Of a stretch of DNA of 64,000 nt, positions 24,155-32,962 are shown in pieces. Position numbers and translations under genes: made by a program. The stretch is from Chryseobacterium fluminis (GTDB lineage Bacteria; Bacteroidota; Bacteroidia; Flavobacteriales; Weeksellaceae): the NCBI RefSeq assembly GCF_026314945.1, contig NZ_CP111121.1, forward strand, positions 4,216,001 through 4,280,000, written 5' to 3'. The number at the start of each line of letters is the position of its first letter. Position 1 is the stretch's first letter. The notes beneath the pieces were generated by a model. The model did no database searches and had not been told where the DNA came from. It saw only the letters and a list, made by a program, of their open reading frames with translations.

Positions 24155-26224
24155 ATGAAACGAATGTTATTCTCGGCTGTTTTATTTTCAGGATATTGCT
24201 TTTCACAGGAAGCTGATAGTCTCCGTTTGGATCAAACCGGAAAAAAAGATTCGGTAGGGATCTCGAACAATAACATAAGCACAAAAGATATTGATGACGT
24301 AGTCATTACCGGTACTCTAAAACCGGTAAGCAGATCAGAAAGCCCGGTCGCCGTGGAGATCTACAATCAGAAATTTTTCCGGAAAAACCCTACACCGAGC
24401 ATCTTTGAGGCCATTGCGATGGTCAACGGTATTAAGCCGCAACTGAACTGCTCGGTCTGTAATACCGGAGACATTCACATCAATGGACTTGAGGGACCTT
24501 ACACCATGATTCTGATTGACGGAATGCCGATCGTGAGTTCACTGTCCACCGTCTACGGTTTGAGTGGAATTCCCAACAGCCTGGTCGACAGAATTGAAGT
24601 CGTGAAAGGGCCGGCTTCATCCATTTACGGCTCTGAAGCCATGGGCGGTGTCATCAATATCATTACCAAAAATGCGCTCACTGCACCAAAACTGAGTGTG
24701 GATGTGATGACCACCACATGGAGCGAAAATAATGTGGATCTATCAACGAAATTTAATTTTGGGAAAAATGTGGCTTCATTATTAAGCCTTAATTATTTTA
24801 ATTACAATCAAAGAACAGATCAGAATAAAGACAATTTTACAGATGCTGCTTTACAAAACAGAATTTCAGTGTTTAATAAATGGAACTTTCAGAGGAAAGA
24901 AAACCGGCTGGCAGGTTTTGCACTGAGGTATCTTTACGAAGACCGTTTCGGAGGTGAAATGCAGTGGAATAAATCTTACCGGGGAAGTAGTGAAGTATAC
25001 GGCGAAAGTATTTACACCAACAGAGCTGAGGCTTTCGGGGTCTATCAGTGGCCGCTGAACGAAAATGTCATCACTCAGTTTTCTTATAATTTTCATGATC
25101 AGAATTCATTCTATGGAACCAGTCCTTATACGGCAACTCAGAAAGTGGCTTTTGCCCAGACGTATTGGGATAAGAAATTGGGGAACCATGATCTGATGCT
25201 GGGGATTACTTTTAAAAGAACGTTTTATGATGATAATACTCCCGGGACATTATCAGGCGACGGACTTACCAATGAGCCGATGAAATCACCGATTTTAGGG
25301 GTGTTTATCCAGGACCAGTGGAAAATTAACAAAAAAAATACGTTGCTGTTAGGCTACCGACTGGATTATGATAAAATACATCATGACATACATTCCCCCC
25401 GTTTTGCATGGAAGTTTTCTCCGAATCCTTTTCATACGCTGAGGTTCAATTTCGGAACAGGTTTCAGAGTGGTTAACTTGTTCACGGAAGACCATGCCGC
25501 TTTAACGGGATCACGGGAGGTAGTGATTAAATCAGAACTGAAACCTGAGAGATCCGCCAACGGAAATTTAAATTATATCTGGAAAATTCCTGTCAGTGAC
25601 CAATTGATTAATCTTGATGCGTCTCTATTTTATACCTATTTCAGCAATAAAATTGTGGGTGATTTCGATACGGATCCACAGAAAATCATCTATGATAATC
25701 TTCAGGGTTACGGCATTTCACAAGGAGCTTCTCTGAATGTAGACTATACTTTCAATTTTCCGCTGAGTATAAATTTGGGAGTTACCTATCTGGATGTCTA
25801 CCAGAAATTTGATGGTGATAAGGGAAAAGTTCAGCAGCTGCATGCTCCAAAATGGAGCGGAACATACAGTCTGTCGTATAAATTTCAGAATAATATGACC
25901 ATCGATTTTACAGGCCAGTTTTACGGGCCGATGCGATTGCCCGTTCTGCCGAACGATTACCGACCCGAATATTCACCATGGTATACACTGGCCAATATTC
26001 AGGTTTCTAAAAGTTTCAGATCAGGACTGGAGATTTATGGAGGAATTAAAAATCTTCTCAATTTCACACCGAAAAATCCTTTGATGAGACCGTTTGATCC
26101 TTTTGATAAAAATGTGGATGACCCGGTTATTAATCCCTATCGCTATACTTTTGATACCACCTACGGATATGCTCCGATGCAGGGGATCCGGGGATTTTTG
26201 GGACTAAAGTATACTATTAAATGA
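24155..26224 (+). CDS. TonB-dependent receptor with a cysteine pair in the plug
   Basis: The start at 24155 (689 residues) begins the signal peptide (MKRMLFSAVLFSGYCFSQ). A TonB-box-like stretch (DIDDVVITGTLKP) and the plug domain (residues about 55-170) follow. The plug carries NCSVCNTGDIHINGLEG and then DGMPIV and VKGPASSIYGSEAMGG. The barrel ends in a segment YGYAPMQGIRGFLGLKYTIK. The two plug cysteines (C-x-x-C) are notable in an exported protein and recur in some Bacteroidota receptors of the FepA/CirA/BtuB type. The downstream gene, overlapping by ATGA, is a thioredoxin-like protein, which could act on these cysteines. Substrate unknown; a metal or vitamin complex is likely. Confidence 0.88.
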   Translation: MKRMLFSAVLFSGYCFSQEADSLRLDQTGKKDSVGISNNNISTKDIDDVVITGTLKPVSRSESPVAVEIYNQKFFRKNPTPSIFEAIAMVNGIKPQLNCSVCNTGDIHINGLEGPYTMILIDGMPIVSSLSTVYGLSGIPNSLVDRIEVVKGPASSIYGSEAMGGVINIITKNALTAPKLSVDVMTTTWSENNVDLSTKFNFGKNVASLLSLNYFNYNQRTDQNKDNFTDAALQNRISVFNKWNFQRKENRLAGFALRYLYEDRFGGEMQWNKSYRGSSEVYGESIYTNRAEAFGVYQWPLNENVITQFSYNFHDQNSFYGTSPYTATQKVAFAQTYWDKKLGNHDLMLGITFKRTFYDDNTPGTLSGDGLTNEPMKSPILGVFIQDQWKINKKNTLLLGYRLDYDKIHHDIHSPRFAWKFSPNPFHTLRFNFGTGFRVVNLFTEDHAALTGSREVVIKSELKPERSANGNLNYIWKIPVSDQLINLDASLFYTYFSNKIVGDFDTDPQKIIYDNLQGYGISQGASLNVDYTFNFPLSINLGVTYLDVYQKFDGDKGKVQQLHAPKWSGTYSLSYKFQNNMTIDFTGQFYGPMRLPVLPNDYRPEYSPWYTLANIQVSKSFRSGLEIYGGIKNLLNFTPKNPLMRPFDPFDKNVDDPVINPYRYTFDTTYGYAPMQGIRGFLGLKYTIK

Positions 26225-26691
26225 AAAAACTTATACTATTTTTAATGTTTGTGCCTTGTTTTTATCTTTCACAGATAAAGACAGGCACTTTTTCTGATCT
26301 TGAGATGAAACATCAGGAAAATTCCAGACCTGTTATTATCCATATATACACCGATTGGTGTTCGGTATGTAAAATTGAATCCTATCAGTTAAATAGGAAC
26401 AAAGATTTGGTTTCATTAATAAATGACAAATTTTATTACATTGATTTTGAAGCAGAAAAAACAAAAGATAAAATCAGTTTTCAGGGAAAGGAGTTCGCGT
26501 ACCGTGTGAACGGAAATTCCGGGATTCACGAACTGGCGCTGGCACTTTCTAAAAATAAAAGACAATCTGTTTATCCTTTATGGATTATTTTAGACCGGAA
26601 CCTGCAATTAGTGGATTATCATGAAGGTCAGTTTAAACCAAAAGAGCTGAAACAGAAGCTTGAAGAAATTTTGAGTTTGTCATTTCTGTAA
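26221..26691 (+). CDS. Exported thioredoxin-family protein
   Basis: 156 residues with a signal peptide (MKKLILFLMFVPCFYLSQ) and a thioredoxin fold. The active-site motif is WCSVCK near residue 47, preceded by IHIYTDW, and the cis-proline region is probably SVYPLW. The length and DUF255-like tail (LVDYHEGQFKPKEL) fit periplasmic thiol-disulfide reductases of Bacteroidota. It overlaps the TonB receptor stop by 4 bp and must be cotranslated with it. The dipeptide between its cysteines is Ser-Val, the same as in the receptor plug (C-S-V-C in both). Confidence 0.85.
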   Translation: MKKLILFLMFVPCFYLSQIKTGTFSDLEMKHQENSRPVIIHIYTDWCSVCKIESYQLNRNKDLVSLINDKFYYIDFEAEKTKDKISFQGKEFAYRVNGNSGIHELALALSKNKRQSVYPLWIILDRNLQLVDYHEGQFKPKELKQKLEEILSLSFL

Positions 26692-26754
26692 ATTTTACGG
26701 ATATCATGGCTTCTTTGACCTTCATCATGACCAGATATTCTGTTTATTATAAAA

Positions 26755-27606
26755 TTAATTATGCTCAAGCCATAGTTTTACAAGTTCAGGATGATTTTTC
26801 ACCCATTTTTTGGCGGTGGCCTGTTTATCTTTGCTGTCTTCCATTTTTGTTAAAAGATCGGTCATATCGGCGTCATCAAAATGCATTTTAGAAAAGAATT
26901 TTGCCAGTTCCGGATGGTCTTTACCAAAGCTTTTTCTGCTGTAGGTTTTAATCTGCTCTGCTTCACCGAATGTCTTTTTAGGATCATCCAGAAATTTAAG
27001 TTTCATCTTTCCGAACATCCAGTGGGGTTGCCAGCCCGCCACCACGATCCATTCTTTACGCTTAATGGCGTTCTGCAGTTCGGTGATCATAGCAATCGTA
27101 GATGAATTGACCTGTCTATAATTCAGTGCATAATCTGTGATGGCTTTATCCGTACCAGCGGTTAATCCGGCTCCTTTTTCTATTCCAATGATTCTGTGAC
27201 TGAACTGATCAGTATGCTTATTAAGTTGTTCAATGGAAGTAACGGGGACATAATCAGGGACTACCAGCCCGATCCGGCCATTGTCATAATTGTTTCCAAG
27301 GTTTATCAGTTCCGGAAACCTTGCGACTTTTACGGCGTGCGTGTAGGGCAGCCAGACTCCCATAAAAAGGTCGGTATCTTCATTATTCATTGATGCTAAG
27401 ATCATATCGGTGGATGCCTTCTGGATAATGACATGATAGCCCTGCTCATCCAGAATGGCTTTGACAACATGGGTCATGGCAACATCCTCCGCCCAGCCGT
27501 CGACCATTCCGATGGTGATATATCTTGAGTTCTTTTTTTCGCATGAATTAAATATCCCGAAAGAGGCAATTAAAACAGCAAGTATAACATATTTTATATT
27601 CTTCAT
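26755..27606 (-). CDS. proX: Glycine betaine/proline-type ABC transporter substrate-binding lipoprotein
   Basis: A 283-residue OpuAC-family lipoprotein: hydrophobic leader with lipobox FNSC (Cys22). The periplasmic ligand-binding fold shows IGMVDGWAEDVAMTHVV (N-lobe, with a cage tryptophan), DLFMGVWLPYTH and VVAGWQPHWMFGK (further Trp/His aromatic-cage candidates that hold quaternary ammonium groups). It is the last gene of a three-gene uptake operon. Substrate is probably glycine betaine or a related osmolyte or choline; carnitine cannot be excluded. Confidence 0.88.
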   Translation of the reverse strand: MKNIKYVILAVLIASFGIFNSCEKKNSRYITIGMVDGWAEDVAMTHVVKAILDEQGYHVIIQKASTDMILASMNNEDTDLFMGVWLPYTHAVKVARFPELINLGNNYDNGRIGLVVPDYVPVTSIEQLNKHTDQFSHRIIGIEKGAGLTAGTDKAITDYALNYRQVNSSTIAMITELQNAIKRKEWIVVAGWQPHWMFGKMKLKFLDDPKKTFGEAEQIKTYSRKSFGKDHPELAKFFSKMHFDDADMTDLLTKMEDSKDKQATAKKWVKNHPELVKLWLEHN

Positions 27607-27607
27607 T

Positions 27608-28435
27608 TTATTGTTTTTTCTTTACAAACCCCTGCGTAATACGGTCAAGTATAATGGCCAGAATCACAACGGATAATCCACTTTCGAATCCCAGTCCGAT
27701 ATCAAGGTTATTAATTCCTTCCAGTACTTTTTCTCCCAGGCCTCCTGCGGCAATCATTCCTGCAATAACAACCATGGAAAGTGATAACAATATCGTCTGG
27801 TTTACTCCGGCCAGAATGGTCTGCGTGGCCAGAGGAAGCTCTACCTTAAACAGGATCTGGCGGTTGGTTGCTCCGAAAGCCCGGGCAGCTTCCACAATAT
27901 CTTTCGGAACAGCCTCGATTCCCAAGGTGGTTAACCGTACTGCCGGGGGCATGGCAAAAATAATGGTGGCAAATGCTCCGGGAACTTTACCGATACTGAA
28001 AAATAAGACGGCAGGAATCAGATATACAAAGGCCGGCATCGTCTGCATCAGATCCAGCATCGGACGGATCATTTTTGCAGCGAATTTATTTTTAGCAGCC
28101 CATATTCCCAACGGGACCGACAGCATTAGTGCTGTAAGCGTGGATACAAAAATAAGTGCCAGCGTTTCCATGGTTTCTGTCCAGAATCCCATTAAAAATA
28201 TAATGCTCAGTCCCGCTAAAGTCATCACTGCCGTACCTTTTCCGGCTTTCCACCATGCTAAGGCTGTAAACAGGAGAATGATCACATAAAAAGGAGTATG
28301 TACCAGAACCCATTCGAGTCCCATGATCGAAGAGTTACCTGCATGTTTAATAATATCGAAAAAAGGTTTTCCGTGTTCGGTGAGCCAATTGATCGCTGTT
28401 TCCACATATTGGCCTATATCTATAATTTTATTCAT
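27608..28435 (-). CDS. proW: Glycine betaine/proline-type ABC transporter permease
   Basis: 275 residues with about six transmembrane helices. The binding-protein-dependent transport motif is EAARAFGATNRQILFKVELP near residue 190, which contacts the ATPase. The N-terminal 60 residues are a soluble or amphipathic extension, as in ProW. It lies one base after the end of the ATPase gene and one base before the binding-protein gene, so translation is tightly coupled. Acts in the inner membrane as a homodimer. Confidence 0.92.
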   Translation of the reverse strand: MNKIIDIGQYVETAINWLTEHGKPFFDIIKHAGNSSIMGLEWVLVHTPFYVIILLFTALAWWKAGKGTAVMTLAGLSIIFLMGFWTETMETLALIFVSTLTALMLSVPLGIWAAKNKFAAKMIRPMLDLMQTMPAFVYLIPAVLFFSIGKVPGAFATIIFAMPPAVRLTTLGIEAVPKDIVEAARAFGATNRQILFKVELPLATQTILAGVNQTILLSLSMVVIAGMIAAGGLGEKVLEGINNLDIGLGFESGLSVVILAIILDRITQGFVKKKQ

Positions 28436-28436
28436 C

Positions 28437-29687
28437 TTACTGGTTGTTTGCGATTTCTTTTAGTTCTATAATTTCTTCTTCGTTAAATTTTGTCGCTTCT
28501 ATCACCAGGGATAACTGGCTGATCAGTCCCAAAAACTTATTATTTTCGTCTACAACAGCGATAGAAGACTTACTTCCGGAAATAAGCGGTAACATTTCTT
28601 CTACCGTAGCTTCGGGGAAAACAGAAGGAACATTGGTATTGATGACCGATTCTACGGTAGGCTCTTTACGTCTGGCGATCATCATAATATCACTGAGAGT
28701 GACAAATCCCAAAAATGTATTCTGAAAATCCACTACGGGTAAGTTTTCAAGGCCGGTAGCCCGCATCTTCCTGAGAGCACCTTCCGGACCGTCTTTTCTG
28801 AAACGCACGACAGTAGGTTTATCAAACATCAGAGATCTGGCCGTAATGATGGTTTTACGGTCTACTTTTTCTACGAAAGCTTTTACATAATCGCTTGCCG
28901 GATTGGTTAAAATATCTTCCGCAGTTCCTATCTGCTCGATCACCCCGTCCTTCATAATCACAATCCGGTCTCCGATCTTAATGGCCTCATCCAAATCGTG
29001 GGTTATAAAAACAATTGTTTTTTGGAGGGTATTCTGAAGTTCCAGCAGCTGATCCTGCATTTCAGATTTTATCAGCGGATCGAGTGCGGAGAATGCCTCA
29101 TCCATTAATAAAACTTCCGGATCATTGGCCAGTGCTCTGGCTAATCCCACTCTTTGCTGCATTCCGCCGGAAAGTTGGGAAGGAAACTGATTTTCAAAAC
29201 CGTTTAACCCCACAATGTCTAATGCTTTCTGCGCCTTATTTTCACGGGATGCTTTGTCTTCACCCCGTATTTCCAGACCAAAAGCAGCGTTGCTCAGAAC
29301 GGTGTGATGGGGAAGGAGCCCGAATTTCTGAAAGACCATGCTCATTTCTGTCCGTCTTACTTCCAGGAGGTCTTTATTATTCTTATCGGTAATATTATCA
29401 TCGTTGATATACACTTTTCCGGATGTGGGTTCATTCAGCCTGTTAAGACAGCGCAGCAGCGTTGATTTTCCGCTTCCTGATAATCCCATTATGACAAAGA
29501 ATTCACCTTCGTAAATTTCAAAACTGGCTTTATTGATTCCAACAGTACAGCCTGTTTTTTCAAGAATTTCTTTTTTTGAAAAGCCTTTCCCGAGAAGTTC
29601 CTGTGCCTTTTCTTTTTGCTTTCCGAAAATAATCGTAAGGTCCTCTACTTTTAGTTTTACTTTTCTGCCGTTTTCAATATGATCCAT
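28437..29687 (-). CDS. proV: Glycine betaine/proline-type ABC transporter ATPase with CBS domains
   Basis: 416 residues. Walker A GLSGSGKST near residue 70, Q-loop VFQKFGLLPH, signature LSGGMQQRVGLARAL, Walker B VLLMDEAFSALDP and H-loop FITHDLDEA. Residues about 280-410 hold two CBS domains, which in OpuA-type transporters sense ionic strength and gate activity under osmotic stress. It is the first gene of the operon. Upstream, AGATTA (29733-29738) and TAATCT (29745-29750) form a short inverted repeat that might be an operator. Confidence 0.93.
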   Translation of the reverse strand: MDHIENGRKVKLKVEDLTIIFGKQKEKAQELLGKGFSKKEILEKTGCTVGINKASFEIYEGEFFVIMGLSGSGKSTLLRCLNRLNEPTSGKVYINDDNITDKNNKDLLEVRRTEMSMVFQKFGLLPHHTVLSNAAFGLEIRGEDKASRENKAQKALDIVGLNGFENQFPSQLSGGMQQRVGLARALANDPEVLLMDEAFSALDPLIKSEMQDQLLELQNTLQKTIVFITHDLDEAIKIGDRIVIMKDGVIEQIGTAEDILTNPASDYVKAFVEKVDRKTIITARSLMFDKPTVVRFRKDGPEGALRKMRATGLENLPVVDFQNTFLGFVTLSDIMMIARRKEPTVESVINTNVPSVFPEATVEEMLPLISGSKSSIAVVDENNKFLGLISQLSLVIEATKFNEEEIIELKEIANNQ

Positions 29688-30228
29688 ATTCAGTATTTTG
29701 TGGTTATATAAAATTATTGTTCATTAGAGTACAGATTAAACGTATAATCTATTTATTTTCTGGATGGACATAATACGGATCTATTCAGGATTCAAAAGAA
29801 TCATGTATGAAAAACGAAAACATGCAAAAGACGTAAAGTCTGATGCTATATTTTAAATATTTCTATAGATGGTACTCAAAAGTGAGCGTATCATGAAAAA
29901 AGAAATTAATCTTTCAATAGATTTCAAAATAATTACCGCCCGGATAATTAACAGATATTTGTACTGAACAACTTGAATTTCTACATTTTATCAAAATGCA
30001 GGCCAATAAAAAAAGCAATGCTTTATTTCTTATCGGTTATGCAAATTTACGAATTTAATATTAAATGGATTTTAACGCATGTAACGCGTTGAATATCAAT
30101 AGTTAATATAAATGGGGTGTAAAGTTAATTTCATTTAAAATAAAAGAAGCTTTCACAATACATCATGAAATTATAAGTTCCGGTACTGTAAGAATTTGTG
30201 TTTATAATAAGCGTGGCAAGCTATGTTA
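29688..30228. other. 541-bp non-coding gap
   Basis: No open frame with coding character on either strand. It holds the short inverted repeat at 29733-29750 and a weak hairpin AAAGC-AAT-GCTTT at 30012-30024 with an A-run on its left (a possible minus-strand terminator for the DUF1304 gene, with only a 5-bp stem). I see no tRNA or riboswitch-like fold. Confidence 0.5.
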
Positions 30229-30594
30229 TTATTTCAGTAATACAGCTATCATTGCCAGGATAGCAGGAAGTGCCTGAACGAAAAATATTTTTTTTGTAGC
30301 TGAAATGGCGCCATAAATTCCTGCAACAGCCACACATCCCAGAAAGAATAAGGCGATATTGGTCTGCCATTTGGGGTCTTCTATCAGGAAAGACCAAAAT
30401 AACCCTGCAGCGAGAAATCCGTTGTAAAGTCCCTGGTTGGCTGCCAGTCCTTTGGTCGGTCTAAACATTTCAGCCGGCAATGCTGCTTTGAAAACTTCTT
30501 TTCCTTTGGTTTCCCATGCGAACATTTCCATCCATAGAATGTAAAGATGTTCGATCGCTACGATGGCAATTAAAATTTTGGCTACGACTTCCAT
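30229..30594 (-). CDS. DUF1304 family membrane protein
   Basis: 121 residues with four predicted transmembrane helices. The DUF1304 signature is clear: an N-terminal helix with EHLYILWMEMF, then F-A-A-L-P-A-E and the loop KGLAANQGLYNGFLAAGLFW. Function is not established for the family; it is common as a stand-alone small inner-membrane protein. It is divergent from a Crp/Fnr-like regulator whose promoter lies within 50 bp, so the regulator may control it. Confidence 0.85.
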   Translation of the reverse strand: MEVVAKILIAIVAIEHLYILWMEMFAWETKGKEVFKAALPAEMFRPTKGLAANQGLYNGFLAAGLFWSFLIEDPKWQTNIALFFLGCVAVAGIYGAISATKKIFFVQALPAILAMIAVLLK

Positions 30595-30610
30595 GATTTA
30601 ATGTTTTGTC

Positions 30611-30642
30611 ATTGTAAAACTAAAAAAATAAAGTTAAGTTTG
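30611..30642 (+). promoter_or_regulatory. Promoter of the Crp/Fnr-like regulator gene
   Basis: TTG at 30612-30614, 20-nt spacer, TAAGTTTG at 30635-30642. Good match to the Bacteroidota consensus; the leader to the ATG is only 17 nt. Confidence 0.65.
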
Positions 30643-30659
30643 GATACAGAATTTCAACA

Positions 30660-31232
30660 ATGGAAACTTTTAAGGCACATTTAGATAAATTTATTTCAAT
30701 AGACGATCAGGAATTTGCTTCTGTTATTTCATATTTCCAGATCATAAATACCGGAAAAAAAGAAAATCTGATGCTTGAAGGTGAAATTTGTAAATTTAAA
30801 TATTTTGTACTGGAAGGATGCCTCAGGAAGTTCTTCATTAACGAAAAAGGAATCGAGCAGACTACGGAATTTGCCATCGAAAACTGGTGGATTTCCGATA
30901 CATTTGCTTTTGAGAAACAGATGAAATCCGACTTTAATATCCAGGCGGTAGAAAAGTCCAGGATTTTAATGATCGACTATTCTTCGCAGGAGCACCTGCT
31001 GGAAAAACACCCGGTTATGGAACGCTATTTCAGGATGGTCTACCAGACGGCTTATGCTGCGGCTGAAAAAAGATTGCGCTATCTGTATGAAATGACCAAG
31101 GAAGAGTATTATATTCACTTCAGTACTCTGTATCCCTGGTTTATCCAGAGAATTCCACAATACCTGGTTGCCTCTTTTTTAGGTTTTACCCCGGAATATT
31201 TAAGTGAAATAAGAGCGAAATTACGTTCTTAA
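30660..31232 (+). CDS. Crp/Fnr family transcriptional regulator
   Basis: 190 residues. The N-terminal cNMP-binding-like barrel includes LMLEGEICKFKYFVLEGCLRK, but the phosphate-binding cassette residues of true cAMP receptors are not evident. The C-terminal helix-turn-helix is IPQYLVASFLGFTPEYLSEIR, with the typical Bacteroidota spacing. No Fe-S cysteine cluster as in FNR. This class usually controls small stress or detoxification operons. The adjacent downstream genes (DoxX-like, AhpD-like) are candidates for its regulon. Confidence 0.85.
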   Translation: METFKAHLDKFISIDDQEFASVISYFQIINTGKKENLMLEGEICKFKYFVLEGCLRKFFINEKGIEQTTEFAIENWWISDTFAFEKQMKSDFNIQAVEKSRILMIDYSSQEHLLEKHPVMERYFRMVYQTAYAAAEKRLRYLYEMTKEEYYIHFSTLYPWFIQRIPQYLVASFLGFTPEYLSEIRAKLRS

Positions 31233-31295
31233 ACCAGTTTAAGATTTTTTAGGCGCAGAAATCACAACTTTGTCCTGTTCAGAAAAACAAATATA

Positions 31296-31730
31296 ATGAC
31301 AGGCAAAAATTCTTGGTTTTCGCAGCTATTCTTAAGACTGGCTATTTCTGTGACGATGCTTTCAGCGGTCGCTGACCGGTTGGGTTTCTGGGGTGAAAAT
31401 TCTGCATGGGGAAACTGGGAGAATTTTGAAAAATATACCCGTAAGCTCACTTTTTTTCTTCCTGAAAACCTGAGTGTATTTTCTGCTTATATGGCGACAT
31501 TTCTGGAAATCATTTTTCCTTTGATGCTGATTTTCGGTTTTAGAACTAAAACCGGAGCATACGGTGCCGGATTTCTGTTACTCACTTTTGCTCTATCGAT
31601 GACCGTGGTACTGGGAATTAAAATGCCTCTGGATTATTCTGTCCGGATAGCAGGTACAGCTGCATTTTTATTGGCAGGACAGGAAAAATACTCATTTACA
31701 TTGGCTATAACGACAGATGACAGGAAGTAA
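31296..31730 (+). CDS. DoxX family membrane protein
   Basis: 144 residues with four predicted helices. DoxX-type features include SQLFLRLAISVTMLSAVADRLG at the N-terminus and the helix ATFLEIIFPLMLIFGFRTK. Some DoxX proteins work with redox partners in thiosulfate or oxidative-stress metabolism; no specific role is shown here. It precedes the AhpD-like gene by 25 bp and follows the Crp/Fnr-like regulator, suggesting a three-gene unit. Confidence 0.8.
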   Translation: MTGKNSWFSQLFLRLAISVTMLSAVADRLGFWGENSAWGNWENFEKYTRKLTFFLPENLSVFSAYMATFLEIIFPLMLIFGFRTKTGAYGAGFLLLTFALSMTVVLGIKMPLDYSVRIAGTAAFLLAGQEKYSFTLAITTDDRK

Positions 31731-31755
31731 ATTATTAACTTAAAATATATATAAT

Positions 31756-32199
31756 ATGAGCGCAAGAATTAACATGGCGACCGCAGATGCCGCCGCTTAC
31801 AAGGCGATGATGGGACTTGAAGGGTATCTTCAGACGATTTCTTTAAATCAAATTCAAAAAGAATTAATAAAAATCAGAGCTTCGCAGATTAACGGATGTG
31901 CCTTCTGTCTGGATATGCACACGAAAGATGCCGTGAAATACGGTGAAACTCCACAGAGAATTTATCTTTTGAATGCGTGGAGAGAGGCGAAGGAATTGTT
32001 TACTGAAGAAGAACAGGTATTGCTTGAAATGACAGAGGAAATTACCTTGATCAGCCGGAAAGGATTGACTGACGAAACGTATGGTAAAGCACGACAGATT
32101 TTTAATGAACATCAGATCGCACAAATCATTATGGCCATTATCACCATTAATGCATGGAACAGAATTGCGATCAGCACCCACATGCCGGTTGCCAAATAA
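31756..32199 (+). CDS. Carboxymuconolactone decarboxylase / AhpD-like protein
   Basis: 147 residues, all-helical CMD fold. The alkylhydroperoxidase signature is NGCAFCLDMHTKDA, with the redox CxxC pair (C-A-F-C) and the following histidine. Such proteins act as peroxidases or as electron donors to peroxiredoxins. It is cotranscribed with the DoxX-like gene and closed by a strong terminator. Confidence 0.87.
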   Translation: MSARINMATADAAAYKAMMGLEGYLQTISLNQIQKELIKIRASQINGCAFCLDMHTKDAVKYGETPQRIYLLNAWREAKELFTEEEQVLLEMTEEITLISRKGLTDETYGKARQIFNEHQIAQIIMAIITINAWNRIAISTHMPVAK

Positions 32200-32219
32200 T
32201 CCGGAATTTATCACCTTCG

Positions 32220-32258
32220 AAAAGAGCTTCTCTTATTTTTGAGAAGCTCTTTTATTTG
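32220..32258. terminator. Intrinsic terminator between convergent genes
   Basis: Perfect 12-bp stem AAAGAGCTTCTC (32221-32232) with GAGAAGCTCTTT (32241-32252), 8-nt loop; T-rich on the plus side. Confidence 0.87.
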
Positions 32259-32298
32259 TCTATTTATCATAACGTTTACAACGTCTCTGATTGAAAGG

Positions 32299-32808
32299 CT
32301 ATTGACTGCAGTTGATCTGCAAAACATTCGCATTTAGCGGCTGCTCGATTTTCCTTTCCAGTTTCTCATCATTCACAGCTACGTAAATTTCCATAGATCC
32401 TGTTCCGACACGAAGGGATAAAATATGTCCACCAACAGCCTTGAACTGATCATCTGTTGCGATGCCGTGAACGTGGATGGAAGGACCTTTTTCATTCCAG
32501 GCGACTGAACCTGTTAAACTGCCCATTTCCACTTTCTTAAAAGTTTCAGGATTAAATTTCTTCGCCTTGAAATCATAAAATCCGAAAGTGACCTCCGAGG
32601 CAAAGCCTATGCCTGTAAAACTGGCTGACGGAATATTTTCTGTTTTGGCCAGATTTTCAACGTGAGCCAGAACATCGTCATCCTGTCGAAGGACCATCAG
32701 GTATCCCGTCGGAGTTTTAGTATATCGGCAGGTTTCCTTCTGCTGGGCAGAAAATAAGTTCATCGCAAAAAATAGACATCCTGTGACGGTTGTTTTCAAT
32801 ACATTCAT
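32299..32808 (-). CDS. Exported PPC/DUF296 domain protein
   Basis: 169 residues. The signal peptide (ending NLFSAQ) is unusual, because most PPC (plants-and-prokaryotes-conserved, DUF296) proteins are cytoplasmic. The domain is complete: GYLMVLRQDDDV, PSASFTGIGFASEVTFGFYD, and the metal-site-like segment HVHGIATDDQF with GGHILSL. The family includes DNA-binding AT-hook proteins in plants; bacterial stand-alone versions are of unknown function. It is monocistronic, with a 155-bp gap to the next gene upstream. Confidence 0.8.
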   Translation of the reverse strand: MNVLKTTVTGCLFFAMNLFSAQQKETCRYTKTPTGYLMVLRQDDDVLAHVENLAKTENIPSASFTGIGFASEVTFGFYDFKAKKFNPETFKKVEMGSLTGSVAWNEKGPSIHVHGIATDDQFKAVGGHILSLRVGTGSMEIYVAVNDEKLERKIEQPLNANVLQINCSQ

Positions 32809-32962
32809 AACCGGTTTTATTTTTATATGGTATAATGAAATTTTTACACCAAATCAATAATAATTAAATTCATTCAGGTCAGAATTGTCAGCATCAATTA
32901 TTCTCAGGATCAGGCAAACATCAGGGCTGCTTTTTCAGTCACCTGAGAGCATGAATAAGATA

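Noticed and set aside
27654..28289. A 211-codon open frame on the plus strand across the permease gene
   Set aside because: It is antisense to a clear ProW permease with all family motifs; its translation is low-complexity and lacks any domain or own promoter.
29688..30228. Search for a tRNA or riboswitch in the largest gap
   Set aside because: No cloverleaf-type complementarity or known aptamer motifs were found by eye.
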